DNA from: Ardenticatenaceae bacterium
GTDB lineage: Bacteria > Chloroflexota > Anaerolineae > Promineifilales > Promineifilaceae
Assembly (NCBI GenBank): GCA_011525915.1
Contig: WYBM01000062.1
Span: 1-64,000 of the forward strand
Length of the DNA stretch: 64,000 nt
Direction of reading: 5' to 3'
Part shown: piece by piece, positions 35,364-43,587 of the stretch
Layout of the letters: each line of letters starts with the position of its first letter
Position numbering within the stretch: the first letter of the stretch is position 1
Program-made: the position numbers and the translations under genes
The notes under the pieces: model-generated
The model's input: the letters and a program-made list of their open reading frames with translations, nothing else
What the model was told of the DNA's origin: nothing
The model's database searches: none

Positions 35364-35381
35364 GGTTAACTCCTTGTAAAT

Positions 35382-35425
35382 CGGGCATCCTTGCCCGGTA
35401 GTCCGGACAGGGATGTCCAGACTAC
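35382..35425 (-). repeat. Two tandem palindromic hairpins in the gpmI leader
   Basis: cgggca/tgcccg (35382-35397, 4-nt loop) is followed by gtagtc...gactac with inner ggaca/tgtcc (35398-35425). Short palindromes of this type occur as dispersed intergenic repeats in Chloroflexota and Planctomycetota (general memory, not checked). They lie directly upstream of the gpmI Shine-Dalgarno. Confidence 0.5.
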
Positions 35426-35548
35426 GAATTTTCATTCATCGTGGTCGGCCCTGCCGGTGAAATCTCCTGTTAAACAATTGTAGAGCAGGCTGAGGGTGCC
35501 GCGCTTTCCTCTGAAGAGGGGGCGGCTCGGCCAACGCTTTCCTCATAA

Positions 35549-35579
35549 CAAAAAAACGGCAGACACTAATGTCTGCCGT
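35549..35579 (-). terminator. Rho-independent terminator of tRNA-Asn
   Basis: Perfect 10-bp arms, acggcagaca (35556-35565) and tgtctgccgt (35570-35579), have a 4-nt loop. On the minus strand the stem is followed by seven T (35555-35549). It begins 8 bp after the tRNA 3' end. Confidence 0.9.
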
Positions 35580-35586
35580 CCACTGA

Positions 35587-35658
35587 CTCCTCAGGTTGGA
35601 CTCGAACCAACAACCCTGCGGTTAACAGCCGCATGCTCTGCCATTGAGCTACTGAGGA
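35587..35658 (-). tRNA. tRNA-Asn (anticodon GTT)
   Basis: The 72-nt cloverleaf is complete. The acceptor stem TCCTCAG pairs with CTGAGGA, with discriminator G. The D arm is AGCTCAATGGCAGAGC, the anticodon stem-loop is TGCGG CTGTTAA CCGCA, and the T arm is GTTGG TTCGAGT CCAAC. CCA is not encoded. A strong terminator follows, so it is transcribed alone. Confidence 0.97.
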
Positions 35659-35826
35659 ACATAGCGAGCGGGATTATAACAAAAGCAACCTTGGCGTCAA
35701 GACAGATTTGCCCAAAAATGGGGCCAGGCAGGTGGGCAGATTGTAGATTACCAGTTGCCAGTTGCCGTTTTGCCAGCTACTATCCCGCGGCATATTGCCA
35801 ATGAGGCATCTTTCACGGAGGGTATG

Positions 35827-36696
35827 ATGGGTGATAAAATAGCAATCATTGTACACGGGGGCGCGGGAGCGTGGAACCTGGCTTCAGCACGGCTGGTGAC
35901 CGCCATAACTGCCTGCCGTGAAGCAGCCCAGGCCGGGCAGCAGTTATTGATGGCCGGGGGGTCAGCGCTGGATGCAGTGGAAACGGCCGTGCGTCTGCTG
36001 GAAGCATGCCCTGTCTTGGATGCGGGCCGGGGCAGCTACCCCAACCGCAACGGCGACATTGAAATGGATGCCCTGATTATGGACGGCCGCACGTTAGACT
36101 CTGGGGCGGTGGCCGCCGTGCAGCGCATCCGTTACCCCATCAGCCTGGCCCGCCGTGTCATGCAAGAGACAAAACACGCCCTCCTGGTGGGTGCAGGTGC
36201 AGAAGCATTTGCCGACCAGATAGGGTTTCCGCGCTGTGAAACGGCCGATTTGCTGGTGCCGGAAATGGAAACCTCACCGTCGGCCGGGCCATACGGCGAC
36301 ACTGTGGGTGCCGTGGCCCTGGATGCCACCGGAAACCTGGCCGTGGCTACTTCCACTGGGGGGATGCGCCGCAAAATGCCGGGGCGGGTAGGTGACAGCC
36401 CCCTGGTGGGCGCGGGCGGCTACGCCGACAACCGTACCGCTGCCGTCAGCGCCACCGGGCATGGGGAACTGCTGATGAAAATTGTGATCAGCAAGCAGGT
36501 ATGTGATTTTGTGGCCGCCGGCCTGACGGCCCAGGCGGCCAGTGAAACGGCCATTCGCCTGCTGGCCGAGCGTACAGGAGGAACGGGTGGGCTCATTACC
36601 GTGGACCGTTTTGGCCAGGTGGGGATTGCCTTCAATACGGCAGCAATGCCCTACGCTTTTAGCCTGGGGGATGGCAAAATTGTAGACGGCCGTTGA
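35827..36696 (+). CDS. Isoaspartyl peptidase/L-asparaginase, type 2 (Ntn hydrolase)
   Basis: About 289 residues. Two adjacent ATGs (35824, 35827) follow GGAGG; the second has better spacing. Markers: IVHGGAGAW, GGSALDAVETAVRLLE, LDAGRGSYPNRNGDIEMDAL, the autoproteolytic Gly-Asp-Thr in GPYGDTVGAVALDATGN with the nucleophile Thr, and VGDSPLVGAGGYADN with the substrate loop. The enzyme cleaves itself before that Thr and then hydrolyses isoaspartyl dipeptides and asparagine. It stands next to tRNA-Asn, probably by chance. It is a single gene. Confidence 0.95.
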   Translation: MGDKIAIIVHGGAGAWNLASARLVTAITACREAAQAGQQLLMAGGSALDAVETAVRLLEACPVLDAGRGSYPNRNGDIEMDALIMDGRTLDSGAVAAVQRIRYPISLARRVMQETKHALLVGAGAEAFADQIGFPRCETADLLVPEMETSPSAGPYGDTVGAVALDATGNLAVATSTGGMRRKMPGRVGDSPLVGAGGYADNRTAAVSATGHGELLMKIVISKQVCDFVAAGLTAQAASETAIRLLAERTGGTGGLITVDRFGQVGIAFNTAAMPYAFSLGDGKIVDGR

Positions 36697-36774
36697 TAAT
36701 ACCCCCCCCCTGCAGCCGGGCATCTGGTGCTTTTGACCATGTGCTGCCAGGGGCCTGAAAGTGTTAGGACCGTG

Positions 36775-38148
36775 TCAGCCAGGGGCACGGCCGTAGGCCT
36801 GCAAAAATCGAATGCTGGTTTCAATGCCCCGAAAATAATTTGGCAGGTAAAAACGTTCATTAGGCGCGTGAATCTGGTCGCTTTGCAGCCCAAAACCCAG
36901 CAGCACCGTCTCTAGTCCCAAAATCGTCTGAAATTCGGCTACCACGGGAATAGAGCCGCCTTCGCGCATAAACACCGGCTCGCGGCCAAAGGTCGCCTGG
37001 CAGGCCGATTTGGCGGCCGCCATCGCTGGGTGATGCAAATCGCTCAGGCTGGCCGGGGCGCTGCCCTGAAAGTGCAGCTGGTACGTCACGGTGGGGGGCA
37101 TGATGCTGGCTACGTAGGCCTGCACCAGGGCCCTGATCTGCGCCGGGTCCTGGTCTGGCACCAGGCGCATGGAAAATTTGGCATGAGCGTGCGCCGGCAA
37201 GACGGTTTTCCCGCCAGCGCCAGTGTAGCCGCCGATCACACCATGAACATCTAATGTAGGCCGGGCCCCCAACCGTTCCACCAGCGTAAATGCCGGTTCA
37301 CCCCAGGGTTGGGGCGCGCCAGTTTCCGCCAGCCAGCCAACTTCATCAAACGGGTAGTGGGCCAGGATGTCACGTTCTTCGGGGGTCAACGGCCGTACCT
37401 GATCATAAAACCCTGGAATCAACACATGCCCTGTTTCATCCTTAAGCTTGGCAATGATATGACCTAACACGTTTAATGGATTGTCCACGCCGCCGCCAAA
37501 GCTGCCGGAATGTAAATCTCGTTTTGGCCCCTGAATGTCCAACAGCACGTAACACATGCCGCGCAAGCCATACACAATAGCCGGCTGTTCCGGGCTGACC
37601 ATCATCGTATCCGAAACCAAGGCCACATCAGCCGCCAACAAATCTCGGTTTTGGGGGATAAAGGCCGACAAACTGGCCCCTCCCATTTCTTCTTCGCCTT
37701 CGATGATAAATTTAACATTAAGGGGCAAACGGCCGTGGCTGCGCAGCAGCGCCTCTACCGCCTTGACATGCAGGTATACCTGCCCTTTGTCATCTGAAGC
37801 CCCACGGGCATAGAGGTAATTATCGCGCACGGTAGGCACAAAGGGGGGTGACTGCCACAAGTCAAACGGCTCGGCCGGCTGCACGTCATAGTGGCCATAC
37901 ACCAGCACCGTAGGGGCATCGGGCGCGTGCAGCCAATCGGCATACACCAGCGGGTGTCCGGCGGTTTGTATCACACGCACATTTTCCAGGCCCACGGCCG
38001 TCAGGCGGCCGGCCAGCCACTGGGCGGCGTGGTCAACGTCGGCCTTATGTTCTGGCTGGGTACTGACACTGGGAATACATAGGAACTCAATCAACTCGGC
38101 CAGGTGTTCTTCGCGGTGGGCCTGGGCATAGGCAATAGGGTCAGGCAT
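36775..38148 (-). CDS. M20-family metallopeptidase (dipeptidase)
   Basis: 457 residues from ATG 38148 with GGAG 7 nt upstream; the longer open frame to 38412 would overlap scpB and is rejected. Metal-site motifs: VLVYGHYDVQPAEP with His/Asp, YARGASDDKGQVYLHVKA, FIIEGEEEMGG with the catalytic Glu, and a final GLQSDQIHAPNERF with the last His. The lid domain begins near the DLHSGSFGGGVDNP block. It resembles CNDP-type dipeptidases, so peptide turnover is the likely role. It is divergent from scpB, with 78 bp between. Confidence 0.95.
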   Translation of the reverse strand: MPDPIAYAQAHREEHLAELIEFLCIPSVSTQPEHKADVDHAAQWLAGRLTAVGLENVRVIQTAGHPLVYADWLHAPDAPTVLVYGHYDVQPAEPFDLWQSPPFVPTVRDNYLYARGASDDKGQVYLHVKAVEALLRSHGRLPLNVKFIIEGEEEMGGASLSAFIPQNRDLLAADVALVSDTMMVSPEQPAIVYGLRGMCYVLLDIQGPKRDLHSGSFGGGVDNPLNVLGHIIAKLKDETGHVLIPGFYDQVRPLTPEERDILAHYPFDEVGWLAETGAPQPWGEPAFTLVERLGARPTLDVHGVIGGYTGAGGKTVLPAHAHAKFSMRLVPDQDPAQIRALVQAYVASIMPPTVTYQLHFQGSAPASLSDLHHPAMAAAKSACQATFGREPVFMREGGSIPVVAEFQTILGLETVLLGFGLQSDQIHAPNERFYLPNYFRGIETSIRFLQAYGRAPG

Positions 38149-38226
38149 AGTGTGTCTCCGTTCGGTTTTGCAATCGCTTGCGGGTATAATCGGGCAGATT
38201 ATAGCTGACGGAACTGTAAAACGTAA

Positions 38227-38787
38227 ATGAGCACAGATTTGAGTCACGAAGAAATGAGCATTCCGGCGCTGGTAGAGAGCGTGTTGTTTGTGTCCAGCGG
38301 GCCGGTGCCTATCTCCAGGCTGGCCAAGGCGCTGGAAGTGACCACGGCCGTGGTGCAAAACGCCCTGCAAACCCTGGCCGCCACTTACCAGACGGGCGGC
38401 CTGCGCCTGCAATGGAGCGGCGACGCCGTACAGCTGACCACCGCCCCGGCCGCCAGCGGTGTGATTGAGCGCTTTTTAGGGTTGGAACTCACCACCCGGC
38501 TCAGCCAGGCGTCGCTGGAAGTGCTGGCGATCATCGCTTACATGCAGCCGGTCACCCGGCCGCAGATTGACCAGATTCGCGGCGTCAATTCAGACACCTC
38601 CCTACGCACCCTGTTAAGCACGGGCCTCATCGAAGAAGTGGGCCGCCAGGAGACCCCCGGCCGCCCCATTTTGTACGGCACGACGCCAGAGTTTTTGGGG
38701 CACTTTGGGCTGACAATGCTGGAGGAGCTGCCGGCCTTGGAACCAGCGTTTGCCGCTGTGCCGCCGGCAGAACCAGCAGACGCTTAG
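38227..38787 (+). CDS. scpB: Segregation and condensation protein B
   Basis: 186 residues made of two winged-helix domains, as expected for the ScpB subunit of the SMC condensin complex: IPALVESVLFVSSGPVPISR, then LSQASLEVLAIIAYMQPVTRPQIDQIRGV, then LIEEVGRQETPGRPILYGTT, the family hallmark. The C-terminal tail is Pro/Ala/Glu-rich. ScpB works with ScpA and SMC in chromosome organisation. No scpA is present next to it. Downstream lie the broken channel gene and then rluB and cmk; scpB-rluB-cmk is a common bacterial gene order. Confidence 0.95.
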   Translation: MSTDLSHEEMSIPALVESVLFVSSGPVPISRLAKALEVTTAVVQNALQTLAATYQTGGLRLQWSGDAVQLTTAPAASGVIERFLGLELTTRLSQASLEVLAIIAYMQPVTRPQIDQIRGVNSDTSLRTLLSTGLIEEVGRQETPGRPILYGTTPEFLGHFGLTMLEELPALEPAFAAVPPAEPADA

Positions 38788-38799
38788 CGTACGGTCAGA

Positions 38800-38880
38800 A
38801 ATAACTTTGGACTTTTGCCGGGTAATCAGTTATTAGTGTCCAGTTATCAGTGTCCAGTTATCAGTCTAGAAGAACACCCA
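38800..38880. repeat. Dispersed intergenic repeat, copy 1
   Basis: About 80 bp starting aactttggacttttgccggg, continuing with three copies of a CCAGTTATCAGT/AATCAGTTATTAGT-like word and ending agtctagaagaacac. It matches the spacer at 45785-45891 along its length with scattered changes. No coding potential. The rest of the 38.8-39.0 kb spacer holds one ACGGCCGT (38911-38918) and nothing else recognisable. Confidence 0.7.
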
Positions 38881-39047
38881 CGCCGCTTGGCCCCTACATT
38901 GTAGACTTCTACGGCCGTGAAGCCAACAAATCCCTATAGGTGACCAATGGCATACTGCCTCATACAAACCAAAATGAATATACTTGCTCATCGGTAATTT
39001 AGACCCTGAGGGTTTTCTGACAACATTGCAAAATTGCTTGGAGGCTA

Positions 39048-40474
39048 ATGATGAAACAAATCACCCGGCGTGAGCGCCTGCATTACCAATTTGATAACAC
39101 CATGTCTAAAGGCCCTATTGTTCTAATTGCCTGGTTGATGATTTTCTCGGCCTTTCTCATCTTTTCTGTCACCCTGGTTGTGTTTCTGACCCAACTCGTG
39201 CCATTATCATCCTGTCGCCAGAGGATGATGACCCCGATATTCACGTGATCAAGACGATTCTCGCGCTAACCAGCGGCGCACGTGACGCGGCGCAGCGTTA
39301 CCATATTGTGGCCGCCATTCGGGACAAAAAGAATATGGAGGTGGCCCGGTTAGCCGGTGGAGAAGAGGTACAACTGGTGTTGTCTGGCGACCTGATTGCC
39401 CGAATTGCTGCCCAAACCTGCCGCCAGTCCGGGTTGTCGGTTGTTTATACTGAGTTGTTGGATTTTGGCGGCGATGAGATTTATTTTCATCATGAGCCGC
39501 AGTTGGCAGGTAAAACATTTGGGGACGTGTTGCTGGCTTATGAACAATCGGCGGTGATTGGTATTTTCCACGAAGACGGCCGTATCCTGCTCAATCCGCC
39601 CATGGAAACCTCGATTGCCGCGGGCGACCAGATAATTGCTATTTCTGAAGATGATGACACGATTCGCCTGACGACCGTGACCGAGCTTGGCATAGATGAA
39701 CAATCCATCCAGGCCGCTGACCCGGTTGAGCCTACGCCTGAACGAACGCTGATTTTGGGCTGGAATCTACGTGCCCCCATCATCATTTCGGAATTGGATA
39801 ACTATGTGGCCCCCGGCTCTGTGGTGACAGTCGTTGCTGAGGTAGAAGGCTGGAACGCTGCTCGGCGTGAGCTGCCGCCTTTCCAAAACCTGACGGTTTC
39901 CTACCAATTGGGCAACACAACCGACCGCGCTATGCTGAATTCGCTGCAAGTGCAAACATACCACTACATCATTGTATTGAGCAACTCAGACGGGCTAGAT
40001 ATACAAAAAGCGGATGCGCACACGTTAGTAACGTTGCTTCACCTGCGGCAAATTGGCCATGCTTATAGTCACCCTTTTTCTATTGTCAGCGAGATACTGG
40101 ATGTTCGTAACCGGCAGTTGGCAGAAGCGGCTCAGGCAGACGACTTTATTATCAGCGACCGGCTGATCAGTTTGATGTTGGCTCAATTAGCGGAAAACAA
40201 ACGGTTAACGGCCGTCTTCCAGGGCCTCTTTGACCCCGAAGGTTCGGAACTTTATCTCAAGCCTGCCAGTGATTATGTGCAATTGGGGACGGCCATAAAC
40301 TTTTATACCGTCGTAGAAGCCGCCCGGCGGCAGGGGAGCATAGCCATTGGCTACCGTCTGGATGCCGAAGCCTTTAACCCGGCTGCATCCTATGGTATAA
40401 AAATCAACCCCCCTAAATCACACCCCGTTACCTTTGGTTCCGAAGATCGGATTGTAGTGCTGGCTGAAAATTAA
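39048..40474 (+). pseudogene. CASTOR/POLLUX (SYM8)-type ion channel gene with internal deletion and frameshift
   Basis: The first 66 codons (39048-39248) encode the family N-terminus: ERLHYQFDNTMSKGPIVLIA and the first membrane helix. Near 39190-39200 the frame jumps. In another frame the text continues RAIIILSPEDDDPDIHVIKT ILALTS, then HIVAAIRDKKNMEVARLAGG, AQTCRQSGLSVVYTELLDF and a second RCK-like part (TLILGWNLRAPIIISELDNY) up to 40474. Intact relatives have the pore helices and the first RCK half between those pieces, roughly 200 residues that are absent here. The 409-residue downstream part opens with GTG at 39245 and could only make a soluble RCK fragment. It is either a true decayed gene or an assembly artefact. 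It sits between scpB and rluB. Confidence 0.82.
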
Positions 40475-40615
40475 ACGGCTGTCACGCGTAACGGCCGTAA
40501 GGGCTGGTAGATGCCGATTTTGCCATAGGTCGCTATACTGTTAGTGTCTTGCCATTCATGGGTAAGAGATATAAACACGTGAAGGCAAGCTGCGGCTATA
40601 GGAAGGATTGATTGG

Positions 40616-41380
40616 ATGGAAGAACGATTGCAGAAGATTATGGCCCACGCCGGCATCGCTTCGCGGCGGGAATGTGAAAAGCTGATCGAGGCAGGGCGGG
40701 TGAAGGTCAACGGCCGTACCGCCCACCTGGGTGACAAAGCAGACGCCAACAAAGACCGCATTGAGGTCAACGGCCGGGTCATCAGCGCCCAACAGGTAGA
40801 CTTTGTCTACATCGCCCTCAACAAACCCAAAGGGGTACTCTCCTCGCTGGATGATGAACTGGAAGAAGGGCGCAAAACGGTGCGCGATCTCATCCCCCTG
40901 CCCGGCCACCTCTACCCGGTAGGGCGGCTGGACAAACAAAGCGAAGGGCTGATGCTGATGACTAACGACGGCGACATGGCCCACAAGCTTACACACCCGC
41001 GCTACGGTCATGAAAAAACGTACCGCGTCACCGTCGAAGGGCGCATTCCCCCCGATGTACTAGATACCTGGCGCAGCGGCATTTACCTGGACGGCCGTAA
41101 AACCGCACCGGTTAAAATCACTGTGCTGCGGCAAGAAGTCACCTTTACGCTGTTGGAACTGGTGATGCGCGAAGGGCGTAAGCGGCAGATCCGGCGCGTG
41201 GCTAATATGCTGGGTTACCCGGTCAGGCATTTGATGCGCCTTAAAATTGGCCCCATTGACCTGGGCACGCTCAAAAGGGGTGGGTGGCGGCACTTACACG
41301 CTCAGGAAGTGCATCAGCTGCGCCGAGAGGTGGCCAAAACAGCCAAACGTAAGCCAAAACCCGCCAAACGCAAACGGTAA
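40616..41380 (+). CDS. rluB: 23S rRNA pseudouridine synthase, RsuA/RluB family
   Basis: 254 residues. The N-terminal S4 RNA-binding domain (ERLQKIMAHAGIASRRECEK, VKVNGRTAHLGDKA) is followed by the synthase domain. That domain contains the catalytic Asp in LYPVGRLDKQSEGLMLMTND and the EKTYRVTVEG block, with MREGRKRQIRRVANMLGYPV near the end. The basic tail (AKRKPKPAKRKR) is common in RluB. It modifies 23S rRNA. It forms a likely operon with cmk (45-bp gap) and the radical SAM gene. Confidence 0.93.
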   Translation: MEERLQKIMAHAGIASRRECEKLIEAGRVKVNGRTAHLGDKADANKDRIEVNGRVISAQQVDFVYIALNKPKGVLSSLDDELEEGRKTVRDLIPLPGHLYPVGRLDKQSEGLMLMTNDGDMAHKLTHPRYGHEKTYRVTVEGRIPPDVLDTWRSGIYLDGRKTAPVKITVLRQEVTFTLLELVMREGRKRQIRRVANMLGYPVRHLMRLKIGPIDLGTLKRGGWRHLHAQEVHQLRREVAKTAKRKPKPAKRKR

Positions 41381-41425
41381 GCGGTCATCGGCAGGCTCAC
41401 CGATAACCGATCACCAGGAGACTCA

Positions 41426-42151
41426 GTGAACGACATCAACGTTATCGCCATAGACGGCCCGGCGGCATCGGGCAAATCTACCATCAGCCAACTATTAGCG
41501 GAACGGCTGGGGTTTTTATTTTTAGACACCGGCTGCATGTACCGGGCAGTGACGCTGGCGGCGCTGCGGCGTGGGATAGCGGTAACGGATGAAACGGCCG
41601 TGACCCACCTGGCGCAGGAGATTGACATAGATATTCAACCGGAAACGGGCGCGGGCGGGCGGCACGGCCGGCATAGCGACGGCCGTCACTACACCGTACT
41701 ACTAGACGGCCAGGATACCACCTGGGCCATTCGTACCCCGGCCGTGGATGCCCATGTTTCCCAGGTTTCCAGCTACCTGGGTGTGCGCCAGGAGATGGTG
41801 CAGCGACAGCGGCTCCTGGGTGCCCGCGGTGGTATTGTCATGGTGGGGCGAGACATCGGCACCGTTGTCATGCCAGACGCGCCGCTGAAACTTTACATCA
41901 CGGCCACAGCCGAGGAACGCGCCCGCCGCCGCTGGCATGACCGCCGCCGCCAGGGCCATGAAGCTGACTATGACGCTATTTTGGCCGACGTCAAACGCCG
42001 CGATGGCATTGACAGCAGCCGCGAACACTCTCCCTTGCGCCCCGCCGCTGACGCCCTGATGATTGACACCACCGGCCGACCGGTGGATGAGATTGTAGAG
42101 GCCTTAATGTCTCTGGTGAAGGGGCAGTACTCAGTATCCAGTATGCAGTAG
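41426..42151 (+). CDS. cmk: Cytidylate kinase
   Basis: 241 residues from GTG 41426, with AGGAG 6 nt upstream. The P-loop is IDGPAASGKSTISQLL. LGFLFLDTGCMYRAVTLAAL binds CMP, VMVGRDIGTVVMPDAPLKLY and ARRRWHDRRRQG are the lid Arg-rich region, and KRRDGIDSSREHSPLRPAAD completes the CMP site. It converts CMP and dCMP to the diphosphates. An insertion of about 15 Gly/His/Arg residues (GAGGRHGRHSDGRHYT) lies near residue 75, where most bacterial enzymes have a shorter loop. Confidence 0.95.
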   Translation: MNDINVIAIDGPAASGKSTISQLLAERLGFLFLDTGCMYRAVTLAALRRGIAVTDETAVTHLAQEIDIDIQPETGAGGRHGRHSDGRHYTVLLDGQDTTWAIRTPAVDAHVSQVSSYLGVRQEMVQRQRLLGARGGIVMVGRDIGTVVMPDAPLKLYITATAEERARRRWHDRRRQGHEADYDAILADVKRRDGIDSSREHSPLRPAADALMIDTTGRPVDEIVEALMSLVKGQYSVSSMQ

Positions 42152-42200
42152 GTCAGTCATCGGCTGATTGCCTGGCTGCCCGGTAATTACAAAAACGAAC

Positions 42201-43580
42201 ATGGCATTATTTCAGGAAATTGACCTTTCTACCTTCAGCGGCGGGCACGTGACCGACATTGAACCGGGCAGCGTGGCGGCCCGCATGGGCCTGCTGCCCG
42301 GCGATGAACTGCTGGCGGTTAATGATCAGGCCGTAGCCGACATCATTGACGTGCAATTTTACGCCGCTGAAGAACGTGTGGCCCTGACCGTGCGCCGGGG
42401 GGAAGAGATTTTACACTTTAAGGCGGAGCGTGCTTATAACCAATCATTGGGCCTGGCCTTCAGCCATCCCACGTTTGACACAGACATTCGCCGCTGTAAC
42501 AATCTTTGTGAATTTTGTTTTGTGCTGCAAATGGCGCCCCGGTTCCGGCGTACGCTCTATATTAAGGACGATGATTACCGCTACTCCTTCCTTTTTGGTC
42601 ATTACGTCACCCTCACCAACTTGACCGAGCATGATTGGTGGCGCATTAAAACCATGGGGCTGTCACCCTTGTACGTCTCCGTGCATGTCACCGACCTGGA
42701 AAAGCGCCGCCACTACCTGCGCAATGCCCACGCGCCAGACATTATGCCCCAACTGCGCCAGCTGGCTGAGTGGGGCATTGAACTGCATACGCAGTTGGTG
42801 ATTACGCCGGGGGTGAATGACGGCCGTTGGCTGCAACAATCTATCCGCGACCTGGAAACACTCTGGCCGGCCGTACAATCTATCAGCGTGGTGCCCGTGG
42901 GGTTGACAAAGCAGCACAAGTATAAGATGCGCCCCCACACCCCGGCAGAAGCCGCCGCCACGCTTGTGTTTGTGGAAAATTTGCAGGCTGAGTATATAGA
43001 TAAACTGGGCGCCCGTTTTGTCTACCCCACCGACGAATGGTATCTGGTAACTGGCCGTGAGGTGCCACCATTGGCAGCCTATGACGGCTATGAATTGCAC
43101 GAAAACGGCCTGGGCATGGTGCGGCATTTCCTGGATGAATGGGAAAGCGTCAAAGCCGAGATCAGGCGTGAATCGCCGGTTGCCCATGGCCCATCACTGA
43201 CCCTGGTGACGGGCACATTGTTTGCCGAGACACTGCGATCCACGGCCGTGGAATTTGCCCAGATGACCGGCGTCTCTGTCACCGTTCTGCCGGTGGTGAA
43301 TGAACGGTTGGGGGACACCATCACGGTTGCCGGGCTGTTAATGGGGGGTGACGTGCTGGCGCAGTTAGTGGCTTCTGGCTTTGGGGAGATGGTGGTTTTG
43401 CCACGGGTGATGTTTGACCATCCCGATAGGATTGCCCTGGATGACCTCTCCCCACAAGATGTGGCCAACCATTTGCAAAGGCCGGTGGCCTTGGCTGACA
43501 CCATTGGGGATGTATGGGATGCCCTACGAGGGGCATCACAAGTGACGTTCTGGCCGGGACCACAACCTGCCGCAGCGTGA
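42201..43580 (+). CDS. PDZ-radical SAM protein of the DUF512 family
   Basis: 459 residues from ATG 42201. The N-terminus is a PDZ-like domain (GGHVTDIEPGSVAARMGLLP, DELLAVNDQAVAD). A CxxxCxxC radical SAM motif follows, with the sequence CNNLCEFCF at about residue 100, then FRRTLYIKDDDYRYSFLFGH and LSPLYVSVHVTD. The C-terminal DUF512 region includes GRWLQQSIRDLETLWP and a final Rossmann-like part (LTLVTGTLFAETL). Members are widespread and uncharacterised, often near ribosome-maturation genes. Here it follows rluB and cmk, which suggests a role in translation or RNA. No Shine-Dalgarno is visible. Confidence 0.9.
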   Translation: MALFQEIDLSTFSGGHVTDIEPGSVAARMGLLPGDELLAVNDQAVADIIDVQFYAAEERVALTVRRGEEILHFKAERAYNQSLGLAFSHPTFDTDIRRCNNLCEFCFVLQMAPRFRRTLYIKDDDYRYSFLFGHYVTLTNLTEHDWWRIKTMGLSPLYVSVHVTDLEKRRHYLRNAHAPDIMPQLRQLAEWGIELHTQLVITPGVNDGRWLQQSIRDLETLWPAVQSISVVPVGLTKQHKYKMRPHTPAEAAATLVFVENLQAEYIDKLGARFVYPTDEWYLVTGREVPPLAAYDGYELHENGLGMVRHFLDEWESVKAEIRRESPVAHGPSLTLVTGTLFAETLRSTAVEFAQMTGVSVTVLPVVNERLGDTITVAGLLMGGDVLAQLVASGFGEMVVLPRVMFDHPDRIALDDLSPQDVANHLQRPVALADTIGDVWDALRGASQVTFWPGPQPAAA

Positions 43581-43587
43581 GTGCCAT

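Noticed and set aside
35587..36696. Functional link between tRNA-Asn and the neighbouring asparaginase-type gene
   Set aside because: They are on opposite strands, the tRNA has its own terminator, and nothing suggests shared regulation. I treat it as coincidence.
38149..38412. N-terminal extension of the M20 peptidase
   Set aside because: The open frame runs to 38412, but the extension is Arg/Gln/His-rich and overlaps scpB. The ATG at 38148 has a good ribosome site and matches the family start.
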